Assembly (NCBI RefSeq): GCF_001905125.1
Contig: NZ_LWLE01000001.1
Location: 1,110,112 to 1,174,111, forward strand
Source: Streptomyces sp. TSRI0281
Lineage (GTDB): Bacteria; Actinomycetota; Actinomycetes; Streptomycetales; Streptomycetaceae
Length of the DNA: 64,000 bases
Reading direction: 5' to 3'
Below are positions 52,636 through 60,222 of the stretch, in pieces. Under the pieces are notes generated by a model. That model made no database searches. It was not told the DNA's origin and was given only the letters and a program-made list of their open reading frames with translations. A program made the position numbers and the translations under genes. Numbering within the stretch: position 1 is the stretch's first letter; each line of letters starts with the position of its first letter.

Positions 52636-53126
52636 AGGTCCGACAGGGGTTCGTGGCCGCCGTGCTGGGGGCCGCCCTCATGGGCTGCGGCGTCCAGCCG
52701 ACCGGAGTGATAGGCGCGGGCGAGCCCGCGTCCGGACTGACGCGCGGCATCCGGCTGTACTACGCCTCCGCCGCCGGGCTGCGCGGGGTGCCCCTGATCG
52801 ACGTAGAGGTCGAGGACCTCAACACGGTGATCAAGTACCTCGCCCAGGGCCCCCCGCCCGCCGAACAGCGCGACGGCCTCACCTCGCTCGTCCAGCTCGG
52901 CGGCTACCGGGCCACCGGAACGGGCACCCGCGTCACGGTGCGCATCGACGGCGCCTACACGGCGACGGGCCGCGACCAGGGCACGGGCCAACTGGTGTGC
53001 ACCCTGGCGCGCGCCCAGTCCGTCATCGACCCGAAGGTGAGGACCGACGACGTCGAGGTCACGCTGCGCCCCTCCGAAGGAACCGCGCTGGGCCCGTACC
53101 GGTGCGCGGAGTTCCTCAACGGGTGA
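52623..53126 (+). CDS. Lipoprotein following the sensor kinase (GerMN-like)
   Basis: 167 residues. The signal peptide ends LGAALMGCGVQP, a lipobox. The mature domain (GIRLYYASAAGLRGVPLIDV, LNTVIKYLAQGPPPAEQRDG, VTVRIDGAYTATGRDQG) resembles GerMN-type domains found next to LpqB and sensor kinases. The GTG at 52623 has GGGGAG upstream and lies inside the kinase gene, so the two are coupled. It probably sits outside the membrane with the kinase sensor domain. Confidence 0.78.
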   Translation: MPGVKVRQGFVAAVLGAALMGCGVQPTGVIGAGEPASGLTRGIRLYYASAAGLRGVPLIDVEVEDLNTVIKYLAQGPPPAEQRDGLTSLVQLGGYRATGTGTRVTVRIDGAYTATGRDQGTGQLVCTLARAQSVIDPKVRTDDVEVTLRPSEGTALGPYRCAEFLNG

Positions 53127-53165
53127 GGCGGACCACGGCAGATCCCGGCTCGGAGACGACAGCCC

Positions 53166-54515
53166 TCAGCGGACGGCCGCGGACGCGAAACCGAAGCCGC
53201 CGTGGTCGCGCATCCGGTAGTTGTCCCCCTCGACGCTGATGATCTCGCAGTGGTGGACGAGACGGTCGACCACGGCCGAGGCCACCGCGGCGTCGCCGAG
53301 GACGAGGTCCCAGCCGCTCAGGGGCTTGTCGCCGGTGACGACCAGCGAGCCGCGCTCGTAGCGGTGCGCGACGAGGCGGGAGAAGAGCTGGGCCTCTTCG
53401 GCCTCCAGGGGGAAGCAGCCCAGTGCGTCGACGATCAGCAGGGGGTACCGGTCCAGCAGGGCCAGTTCCTTGGTGAGGCGGCCCGCGGCCTTGGCGTCGG
53501 CGAGCCGGGCGGCCCATTCGACGGCGGTGGCGAACAGCACCTGGTGGCCGGCCTGGCAGGCGCGCGTACCGAGGGCGACGGCGAGGTGGGTCTTGCCGGT
53601 GCCGGGCGGGCCGAGGAGGACCACGTTCTCCTCGGCGGTGATGAAGTCCAGCTTCCCGAGCGTGGCCACCGCCTCCCGGTCGAGCGACCTGACGTAGTCG
53701 TGGTCGAAGTCCTCCAGGGTCTTGGGGGCGGGGAAGCCCGCGGCGCGGATACAGGACTCGGCGCCCGAACCTCCACGCGACGAGGCCGACATCGCCGCCG
53801 AGGCGGAAGGCGCCGCCCACCCCACCGCCGTGACCTCGCCGTGCGACCCGCCGGACTGCTTCGGGATCAGCTGCGGATTCCCTCCCCCGTGACCGTCCCC
53901 ATGACCACCGCACCCACCGTCCCCATGACCACCCTTCCGCGACTCCAGCATGGGGCCCGACATATAGGCCAGAATCGCGGCGGACAGGATGAAGGCCATA
54001 TGGATCACGGTCCCCCACAGCAGCGCGTGCCGGGAAGTGTGGTGCACATCGACGAACATCTGCAGCAGATGGACGGACGAAATGCCCACGATGGCGGTGG
54101 CGAGCTTGACCTTGAGCACGTTCGAGTTGACGTGCGAGAGCCATTCCGGCTGGTCTCGATGGCCCTGGAGATTGATGCGCGAGACGAAGGTCTCGTAGCC
54201 GCCGACGATCGTCATGATCAGCAGATTGGCGATCATCACAACGTCGACCAGTTTGAGGACGGCGAGCATGACATACGTCTCGTCCGCGTAACCGTTGATG
54301 ACATGACCGATTAATTTCCACAGCTCGTTGAAGAACTTGTAGACATAGACGCCCTGCGCGGCGACCAGTCCGAAATAGAGCGGGGCCTGGAGCCAGCGGG
54401 TGGCGAAGAGGGCGTATCCGAGCGCGGCGGGCGCGAAACTCGCCACGTCCCCCGGACCGCGGAACGAGCCCGGAGCCGGGGCCGGGGATGAGGAGTTGTG
54501 GTCGTGGGCGGGCAT
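53166..54515 (-). CDS. Chimeric protein: YqhA-type membrane domain fused to a degenerate IstB ATPase domain
   Basis: About 449 residues in one uninterrupted frame. Residues 10-185 are a YqhA/UPF0114 (TIGR00645-type) membrane protein with about four helices (FATRWLQAPLYFGLVAAQGV, VMLAVLKLVDVVMIANLLIM, HALLWGTVIHMAFILSAAIL). A His/Gly linker (GGHGDGGCGGHGDGHGGG, about 190-212) leads to the C-terminal 200 residues of IS21-type IstB, from RAAGFPAPKTLEDFDHDYVR. Walker A (GPPGTGKTH) is intact, but Walker B reads LLIVDALG, with alanine where IstB has glutamate, and the sensor motif is VTGDKP instead of VTSNKP. No istA or IS ends are visible. The fusion is either a fossil insertion or a new membrane ATPase. 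Start ATG 54515 is the best of several. Confidence 0.82.
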   Translation of the reverse strand: MPAHDHNSSSPAPAPGSFRGPGDVASFAPAALGYALFATRWLQAPLYFGLVAAQGVYVYKFFNELWKLIGHVINGYADETYVMLAVLKLVDVVMIANLLIMTIVGGYETFVSRINLQGHRDQPEWLSHVNSNVLKVKLATAIVGISSVHLLQMFVDVHHTSRHALLWGTVIHMAFILSAAILAYMSGPMLESRKGGHGDGGCGGHGDGHGGGNPQLIPKQSGGSHGEVTAVGWAAPSASAAMSASSRGGSGAESCIRAAGFPAPKTLEDFDHDYVRSLDREAVATLGKLDFITAEENVVLLGPPGTGKTHLAVALGTRACQAGHQVLFATAVEWAARLADAKAAGRLTKELALLDRYPLLIVDALGCFPLEAEEAQLFSRLVAHRYERGSLVVTGDKPLSGWDLVLGDAAVASAVVDRLVHHCEIISVEGDNYRMRDHGGFGFASAAVR

Positions 54516-54870
54516 GTCATAACTGGTCAACAGCATCTCCAACGACTGCAACAACGGGAGGCTCCACCATTCTGATGGGCCCTCCGCCACCCATCTGAAT
54601 TCGGTGCACTCGTTGGGATGAATAGAATTTCGGTAGGACAAGAGCCAGTTCACGCGATTGCGCGTCACGCGCACATCGCACGCTGTTTCCGGAAGGGCGA
54701 ACGCGAATTCATCACACCGGAATCCGCACCCGATCTGTTCGCGCATTCCCGAGCGATCCAGGGAACGGCTTCACGTCCACGGAGCCGACCCGGTGGCGAA
54801 TCACACCTATTCCGCCTCAGACCGACGACCTCTCCCCCGCCCCCTTCGCGCTCAAGGGAGCGGAACGGAA
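54516..54870. other. Region upstream of the chimeric gene
   Basis: The gap is less GC-rich than its surroundings and holds no convincing gene. It includes the promoter side of the YqhA-IstB gene and ends at the first tRNA-derived repeat. Open frames through it lack codon bias. Confidence 0.5.
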
Positions 54871-54952
54871 AAGGACCAGGTCAGAGAGTGTCTGACCTGG
54901 TCCTTCAGCGAGCCCCCTGTCGGATGCGAACCGACGACCTACGCGTGACAAG
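54871..54952 (-). repeat. Degenerate tRNA-Thr 3' half with hairpin (attachment-site-like copy A)
   Basis: On the minus strand 54952-54911 reads the 3' 42 bases of a tRNA-Thr: CTTGT anticodon loop start, then GTAGGTCGTCGGTTCGCATC, then CGACAGGGGGCT. It is 39/42 identical to copy B at 61826-61867 and carries three changes that weaken the anticodon stem and the T-loop (TTCGCAT for TTCGAAT). The 5' half is absent. A 15-bp hairpin (54871-54885 with 54891-54905) follows like a tRNA terminator. This marks one end of an island integrated at a tRNA gene. Confidence 0.82.
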
Positions 54953-55276
54953 TCGTCGGATCTTGCCCCGGTGGCCGTCCGGGGCATCCGCGGAAATCTC
55001 GTGTCGGCAGCTCACGGCACCCGACGGACAGTCCCGGACAGCGATGGACGATTACGGACACCGCTCCGAATGAGACTGCGACTGCGACTGGCTACCCCTT
55101 CGGCACGATCACCGGAAGGCATCCGCGACGTCACTCGAATAAGAACTGATGTGGTGTCGCCGTCACCTCGGGCGCAGCCCGAAGGGGTACGGATGACCTG
55201 CGGGGTAGTGGTCGTGAAAGGTGCTCGGCAGTCGTTGTCGGTTGCCGTTCGACGGCTCACAGCGGCCCAGGGAATG
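54953..55276. other. Unassigned start of the island
   Basis: No gene is supported here. Short open frames on both strands lack ribosome-binding sites. Composition is mixed and slightly less GC-rich than the core. Confidence 0.45.
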
Positions 55277-55696
55277 TTATCCACGGTGAGCGCGGCTGTC
55301 CCACTCAGCCCGCCGTCGCTGGCAGAGAGTCGAAATGCCGTCCTTCACCACTGTGTAGACGAGGCCGTAACCGGCAATGTTCAGCGTTCCCTTGGCGCTG
55401 GTCGTCGTCTGACACGCGGGTATGTGCACCGTTGGTGCACAGCGGCCCGCCGTTGCGCCAGCTGCGAAGTTCGACGTGTCACACCAGGCGTCCCCTCCGC
55501 GCTGCGACTCGAATACAACACGGCCACTGATCGTCTTCGCGCTCGACGTCGGGTTCTGCGCGACCAGAACGCCCTGCGCGTCGTTGTTGCCGTTGAGCAC
55601 GATGCACGTCGCATGGCATCCCGCATCGAAGCCCTCGTCCAGCAGATGGACGGCGATGCCAGCAAGTCCATGGATACCCGCGCCGAGCTGATCCAC
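55277..55696 (-). pseudogene. Fragment of a secreted-type protein gene
   Basis: The minus-strand frame contains VLNGNNDAQGVLVAQNPTSS, GRVVFESQRGGDAWCDTSNF and GTLNIAGYGLVYTVVKDG, which has the serine/threonine/glycine-rich, beta-type composition and paired cysteines of secreted domains. There is no signal peptide or credible start, and plus-strand sequence of another gene overlaps its 5' end, so I read it as a 3' remnant. Family unknown. Confidence 0.42.
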
Positions 55697-55780
55697 ATCG
55701 GACGCCCCTCCATCCCAGTCATCATCGATGGCCTGCCGTCACTCGGTAGCTCTCCCGAGCGCCCTGCCACGATCGACTGA
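55612..55780 (+). pseudogene. Short HEAT-like gene fragment
   Basis: The frame ASRIEALVQQMDGDASKSMD, TRAELIHIGRPSIPVIIDGL looks like one to two HEAT-type helical repeats and stops at a TGA at 55778. It lacks a convincing start and overlaps the minus-strand fragment. Confidence 0.35.
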
Positions 55781-56088
55781 TTCCGTCGACAGCCGCGCTG
55801 CCCGCACACGGCATCCCCGCCGCAGTCGCTGAACAGCAGCCCCAGGTTGTCGACGGTCACCCCCTACTGCGGGCAGCGACGGCGAGCATCGAGCGATATC
55901 GGCAGGTCTCTGCAGAGGCGCAGGAAGCACTGACCGCGAACTTTGAGCGAGTTTCCGCCGCTGCGATCGAGGCGTTCTCCATGGGGGACGTGCTCATGAG
56001 CAACATGGAAGCGCGGGAAATCAGCCGGGAACGGTTCACGAGCGCGGCACGGGAGGCTATCGGCAAGGCGTCGACGCCGGACGTGTGA
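55777..56088 (+). pseudogene. Hypothetical protein fragment without a normal start codon
   Basis: A frame of about 100 codons ends at TGA 56086-56088 and has good amphipathic helical sequence: HPLLRAATASIERYRQVSAE, ALTANFERVSAAAIEAFSMG, MEAREISRERFTSAAREAIG. The last upstream stop is at 55747 and the only early start candidate is a CTG at 55777, so the true 5' end is probably lost. No family is recognised. Confidence 0.45.
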
Positions 56089-56246
56089 TCCGATCAAGGC
56101 TGAAGCAATTCACGCTACTTCGACTCCGCACCAGCCCCAGGGATCGCGTCACGCTCCATCAGAGTGTGAATCTACCGGGGACTCGTCCCATGTGTTCGGC
56201 CATCGGACCTCTTCAAGGGCGGCCCCGGCTCGTCGTGCCGAGCCCG

Positions 56247-56588
56247 TCAAAGCCCGGTGACGGGCTGCCCGGTGAGGGCCTGGGCGACCTGCCACAACAT
56301 GCCGCCGCGCGAAGCCTTCGTCAGCACGACGTCTCCGGGGCGGAGAAGAGAACCGACGTAGGCCGCGGCGGTCGCGTTGTCGGCGACCATCGCCACGTCC
56401 GGCACGCCCGCTGCACCCGCCGCGAGCGCGAGTTGCTTTGCGAGGTCCCCGCCGACGGCGACGACGAGATCGACACCGTTCTCGGCTGCCATACGCCCGA
56501 CAGCCCTGTGTGCCTCAAGAGCTTCGTCGCCCAGTTCCAGCATTTCACCGAGTACGGCGATCCTCCGGCCATCTTCTGCCTCGGTCAT
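56247..56588 (-). CDS. Stand-alone MurF C-terminal (Mur ligase) domain
   Basis: 113 residues matching only the C-terminal domain of UDP-MurNAc-tripeptide:D-Ala-D-Ala ligase: RIAVLGEMLELGDEALEAHR, VGRMAAENGVDLVVAVGGD and RPGDVVLTKASRGGMLWQVA. In Mur ligases this Rossmann-like domain orients the incoming amino acid or dipeptide and ATP. The N-terminal UDP-binding and central ATPase domains are absent. The ATG overlaps the stop of the peptidase gene as ATGA, which argues that this short gene is a genuine, deliberately coupled unit and not just debris. It is the last gene of the operon. Confidence 0.82.
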   Translation of the reverse strand: MTEAEDGRRIAVLGEMLELGDEALEAHRAVGRMAAENGVDLVVAVGGDLAKQLALAAGAAGVPDVAMVADNATAAAYVGSLLRPGDVVLTKASRGGMLWQVAQALTGQPVTGL

Positions 56589-57136
56589 CGTGACTCTCCA
56601 ATCTGGTTGAGTGGAGCGAAGGTGATGGCGCGGCCGGAGTACGAGGCGGTCAGACGACTCAGCGGTACGCGGTCGTGTGTCTGTCCCCAGGCGGACGGAT
56701 CGCGAATGAGGACGTCGGGGTCCGGGCCGGCCTCGTAGCCCCGGGCGATGACCAGGTGTCCGCCCTTGCGTCCGTCATCGGGGAACTGCTCTGTCACCGA
56801 CATGATCAGTGGGGCCACTTCGAGGCGGGCGACCAGGCACTCGGCCGTGACCGGCTCGGCGCGGGAGGGAACGCCGAGCTCAGTCGCCAGGTTGGCGACG
56901 CCGGCATGCAGCGCTCCATGTGGGGTCAGAACCTCTTGCTTGACCGCGAGCTTCAGCAGTTCGGTGACGGATGGGGCTTCACTGCCGTAGGCGAGCAGGA
57001 TCATTCTCAGCGAGGCCAGGCCGCACGCCCGGTTGGACCACTCAATCCGGTCTCCCAGTGCCCACCCTCCATGGAGATCCCATTCGGCGGGGGCGATGAG
57101 CTGTCGGCACATGGGGACATCGTGGACGCGGGGCAC
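56585..57136 (-). CDS. C39-family cysteine peptidase
   Basis: 183 residues of the C39_2 papain-like type. The nucleophile cysteine is in SNRACGLASLRMILLAYG, the histidine in GGHLVIARGYEAG and the aspartate in VLIRDPSAWGQ, giving an intact Cys-His-Asp triad. No signal peptide or membrane helix is present, so it acts in the cytoplasm. It starts at a GTG with GGAG nine bases upstream, 12 bp after the ligase stop, and overlaps the MurF-domain gene. It may cleave a peptide precursor or act as an amide-forming transferase, as some papain-fold enzymes do; this is inference. Confidence 0.85.
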   Translation of the reverse strand: MPRVHDVPMCRQLIAPAEWDLHGGWALGDRIEWSNRACGLASLRMILLAYGSEAPSVTELLKLAVKQEVLTPHGALHAGVANLATELGVPSRAEPVTAECLVARLEVAPLIMSVTEQFPDDGRKGGHLVIARGYEAGPDPDVLIRDPSAWGQTHDRVPLSRLTASYSGRAITFAPLNQIGESR

Positions 57137-57148
57137 AGCGGCTTGCTC

Positions 57149-58240
57149 CTACGGTGAGACGACAGCCTCCCGAATCGGTGTGGAGGGAGCGAACGCGGGA
57201 GTGGGCAGGGGAACATCGTATGGCGGGCGGGTCAGGGCCTCGTGAAGCATCGCCAGGACGATATCCGTATGTCCGAGCCCGACCATGGCCGCGCCGACGG
57301 CAAAGTTGCTGCCCCAGGACATGCCTGGCGTCGTGTTGACCTCCAGGGCGTTCACCCGGCCGCTCTCAGTGAGCATGAAGTCCACCCGGGCCGACCCGCG
57401 CAGGCCCATCCCCTCCCAAAGGGACTTGGAGTAGCCGTTGATCTCGGCCAGCAGCGCCGGTGTCAGGTCGGCGGCTCCGACCGTCACCGTGCCCCTGGAG
57501 TCCGCATCGAGCTTCGTGTCCGCGTCATAGAAGTCGGCATCGGTGACCTCGGTAGCCAGCGGCGGGAAGACGAGTACCGCGCCTCCGGGCATCTCCAGCA
57601 GGCCCACGGTGAGAGGCATGCCGGGGATGTAGTCCTCGACCAGGACGGGATCTCCCTCATCCCGGGCAGCGTCCGCGAGTGCCATCGGAAGGGCGCCCTG
57701 GTCTCGGACCAGGCTCATGCCCACGCTGGAGCCGCCGAAGGGCGGCTTGACCATCACCGGTGTCCCGGTCCAGTCCGCAGAGCCACCCGCCCACACCCAC
57801 CAGCTGGGTGTGGGGACGCCTAAGCTCTCCATCACCCGCTTGCAGAGAATCTTGTCGGCAGCCATCGCCGACCCGGCGACGCCGCTTCCGCAGTACGGCA
57901 TGCGGATGTAGTCCAGGAGCCCTTGCAGGCGCCCGTCCTCACCGAACGGGCCGTGAAGGTTCGAGAGGGCCACGTCGTACCCGGCCAGTTCAGGAATGAA
58001 CGTCGGCTCGCAAGGGTCCAGCACCTTCCAGCGGGCGCCGATCTCCTCCAGCGCCCCGGCCAGGGCCGTCACGGAGCGCTTCTCCACGGGGCACTTCGAG
58101 TGGTACAGGCGATCCTCAAAGCTGACCGGTCCGTAGATCAGCGCCACGCCGAGCCCCTGTCGGCCCTGCTGCCAGCCGCGAAGGGCTTGGGTGGTTTGCT
58201 GCACGGCCTCGCCGGAGGCGGCATCAAGGAAGAGGGTCAT
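57149..58240 (-). CDS. D-Ala-D-Ala-ligase-like ATP-grasp enzyme
   Basis: 363 residues. The Ddl motifs are present in order: HGPFGEDGRLQGLLDYIRMP, MPYCGSGVAGSAMAADKILC, the ATP-loop VMVKPPFGGSSVGMSLVRD, EDYIPGMPLTVGLLEM and the metal site ARVDFMLTESGRVNALEVN with NTTPGMSWGS. Such enzymes join two amino acids through an acyl phosphate. The sequence differs from housekeeping Ddl enough that the substrates are probably not D-Ala and D-Ala. It overlaps the epimerase stop as ATGA with GGAG upstream, and is coupled to the peptidase gene 12 bp downstream. Confidence 0.88.
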   Translation of the reverse strand: MTLFLDAASGEAVQQTTQALRGWQQGRQGLGVALIYGPVSFEDRLYHSKCPVEKRSVTALAGALEEIGARWKVLDPCEPTFIPELAGYDVALSNLHGPFGEDGRLQGLLDYIRMPYCGSGVAGSAMAADKILCKRVMESLGVPTPSWWVWAGGSADWTGTPVMVKPPFGGSSVGMSLVRDQGALPMALADAARDEGDPVLVEDYIPGMPLTVGLLEMPGGAVLVFPPLATEVTDADFYDADTKLDADSRGTVTVGAADLTPALLAEINGYSKSLWEGMGLRGSARVDFMLTESGRVNALEVNTTPGMSWGSNFAVGAAMVGLGHTDIVLAMLHEALTRPPYDVPLPTPAFAPSTPIREAVVSP

Positions 58241-59037
58241 GCGAGTACTCCTTCGAAGGTGTGGGTGACGGGGCCGCCGACCCACTGGGCACGTGCCGGC
58301 CGGTCCAGGTGCGGACGTACCGTCAGTGGCTGTCCGGACCGGTTGTGGACAACGACGGGCCGCCGGGCAACCAGCCCGCGCATGGTCGCGATGACGACGG
58401 CCGCCACCGCCCCGCTGCCACAGGACAGCGTTTCGGCCTCCACGCCGCGCTCGTAGGTGCGGATCTGCAGCTCCTGACCAAGCGCGGCCTGGACGAAGTT
58501 GACGTTGGTGCCGAGCGGAGCAAGGTCGGCGTGGTGGCGGATGAGGCGGCCGACCGTGACGGTGTCGATGGCCTCAACCTCGTCCACGAAGGCGACGACG
58601 TGTTCAGTGCCGGTGTGCACGCTGTCGAACCAGGTCGGTTTGCCGTTGATGACTGCCTGGACACGGCGAGCGTGGACGGCGCCGACTTCGACTGTGACCC
58701 ACACGGCGTCATCGCTCACGACGGCTTCGTGCGTCACCCCGGCCATGACAAGCCCCATCCTCTTGAGGCCGTGGTCTTTGCTCGCCGCCCAGGCAGTGCA
58801 TCGCAGGGCGTTCCCGCACATGGTCGCGGTCGAACCGTCCGCGTTGAAGCACGCGACGTCGAATAGGGCCGGGTCCGTGCTGATCAGCCTGCTGATGACC
58901 AGGCCGTCGGCGCCCACTCCTGTCCGTCTGGCGCAGAGCTGTTCGGCTTCTCTCGCCCAGTTTTCGCCGCCGTCCGGCGTTGGGTCGGAGAGGAAGACGA
59001 AGTCGTTGCCGGCTCCGTGAATCTTGCGAAAGTGCAT
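58237..59037 (-). CDS. Diaminopimelate-epimerase-like racemase
   Basis: 266 residues of the DapF fold, a cofactor-independent two-base racemase. Both catalytic cysteines are kept, in ATMCGNALRCTAW (about residue 73) and ETLSCGSGAVAAV (about residue 204), as are KIHGAGNDFV and NVNFVQ. It should racemise an amino acid such as diaminopimelate or, as DcsC does in D-cycloserine synthesis, a different substrate. It heads a coupled operon with an ATP-grasp ligase, suggesting that it supplies a D-amino acid for ligation. The housekeeping dapF is expected elsewhere in the genome. Confidence 0.9.
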   Translation of the reverse strand: MHFRKIHGAGNDFVFLSDPTPDGGENWAREAEQLCARRTGVGADGLVISRLISTDPALFDVACFNADGSTATMCGNALRCTAWAASKDHGLKRMGLVMAGVTHEAVVSDDAVWVTVEVGAVHARRVQAVINGKPTWFDSVHTGTEHVVAFVDEVEAIDTVTVGRLIRHHADLAPLGTNVNFVQAALGQELQIRTYERGVEAETLSCGSGAVAAVVIATMRGLVARRPVVVHNRSGQPLTVRPHLDRPARAQWVGGPVTHTFEGVLA

Positions 59038-59069
59038 GGCAAAGCTCCTCGGTCGGATGAGGTGGCGGC

Positions 59070-59255
59070 TTATATGCAGTGGGTGGAGAGGGCCGGCGAG
59101 ATCAGGCGAGCTCGATGGGCCGGTACGTCCGCGGTCGGCCGGCTCTTGTAGTCGAGGAGCCCGAACCTCCTGCGAAGCAGCTCCCGCACGCTCTCGCCCC
59201 GGAAATGCTTTCCGGTTACCCTTGGGCGCTTTCCCATACTTGCCACTGTCATCAC
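59070..59255 (-). CDS. Small 61-codon ORF directly upstream of the epimerase operon
   Basis: Starts at GTG 59255 with GAGG seven bases before, reads MMTVASMGKRPRVTGKHFRG, then ESVRELLRRRFGLLDYKSRP, and ends ARLISPALSTHCI 32 bp before the epimerase start. The basic MGKRPRVTGK start resembles the N-terminus of a family of small Streptomyces helix-turn-helix proteins, but the helix-turn-helix part is replaced. It could be a decayed regulator, a leader peptide, or a precursor peptide acted on by the ligase and peptidase. Coding status is uncertain. Confidence 0.45.
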   Translation of the reverse strand: MMTVASMGKRPRVTGKHFRGESVRELLRRRFGLLDYKSRPTADVPAHRARLISPALSTHCI

Positions 59256-59311
59256 CGTTTCACCTCACCGGTACACGCACGCCAGCTGTGCCGTAACGCT
59301 AGGAAAGGCGA

Positions 59312-59348
59312 TGGCAAGAGCTCTACGAGTGTGCCCGAACTTGCCAGA
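59312..59348. promoter_or_regulatory. Candidate operator (TGGCAAG elements) of the epimerase operon
   Basis: TGGCAAG on the plus strand (59312-59318) and GAACTTGCCAGA (59337-59348), its inverse, lie 57-93 bp upstream of the small ORF. The second reads TCTGGCAAGTTC on the operon strand, identical over 12 bases to an element before the regulator operon (61010-61025). A further CTTGCCA lies at 59239-59245 in the ORF start. Confidence 0.6.
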
Positions 59349-59350
59349 AA

Positions 59351-60195
59351 TCACCCGAGCGAGTCGATGGCTGACGTGATCAGCTCGCGTGCCGATACAC
59401 CGTAGACGGCCAGGTCGGCCAACTCGCTGAATGCCTGCGCGTACAGGGCAGTTTCATGCCGCTGCGTAATAGTGAGATGCGCTGAGACGAGTTCCACGTT
59501 GACGGTGTGGTCGTCGAACAAGAAGAAGTTCTCAACAGCCACAGGCCCGAGCGGTCTGCTTTCTCGGGGATGATGTCGATACTGACCGAGGGCAGCGCTG
59601 CGGCACTCAGAAGGTAGCCGAGCTGGCCCGCCAGTACGTCGGTTCCGCCGATGCGCTTTCGAAGCGCGGACTCTTCCAGAAGGATCGCGAAGCGGTGGTT
59701 GCCGTACACGATCTCCTGCTTGTCGACCCGGATCTTCACCGCCTCCGGCACATCGTTGATGAGACCGCGCCGGTTCTGGATAGAGGTCAGCAGGGCGTTG
59801 ATGTACGAGGATGTCTGTACGGGGCCTGGGATCAGGGCGTGTGAGTAGATACGGAAGCGCTGCGTTCGCTCCCACAGGGGCAGCACGGACTCCTGAGCCC
59901 GCTTGAGGCCGGAGCGTTCCATACGGCGCCAGTCGACGTACATGCCGTCGATTCCGCGGGCAGTCGAGACGAGATCCTCCGCCACACCGGCTGCCCCGCA
60001 GGCCGACGCCCAGGAATGGAGGTCGGGCTCGGAGGGCGCGCGTGTACCACTCTCGAAGCGAGAGCATTTCGACTCATGCCAGCCCAGGAGTGCGGCCAAC
60101 GCCCGCTTTGTGAGTCCGGCTTCGTTCCGGATCTCGCCTAGGCGTTGGCCGAGAGCCTTGCGCGCCTCCTGGACGCTCGAAGATGGCGAGGTCAT
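59351..60195 (-). pseudogene. XRE-family regulator with DUF5753 domain, frameshifted
   Basis: Residues 1-75 form an XRE helix-turn-helix (RNEAGLTKRALAALLGWHES, SKCSRFESGTRAPSEPDLHS). A DUF5753 ligand-binding domain follows (GPVQTSSYINALLTSIQ, YGNHRFAILLEESALRKRIG). At about 59540 one base is missing: the frame ADRSGLW should continue as PVENFFLFDDHTVNVELVS, which is found in another frame down to the stop at 59351. An intact gene would encode about 281 residues. A real mutation would remove the end of DUF5753; a sequencing error is the alternative. Confidence 0.85.
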
Positions 60196-60222
60196 GTCGC
60201 TGAGACGGCGCTGAGCGCTGCG

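Noticed and set aside
53166..53780. Active IS21-type insertion element
   Set aside because: No istA, no terminal repeats and a truncated IstB with altered Walker B; it is fused in frame to another gene.
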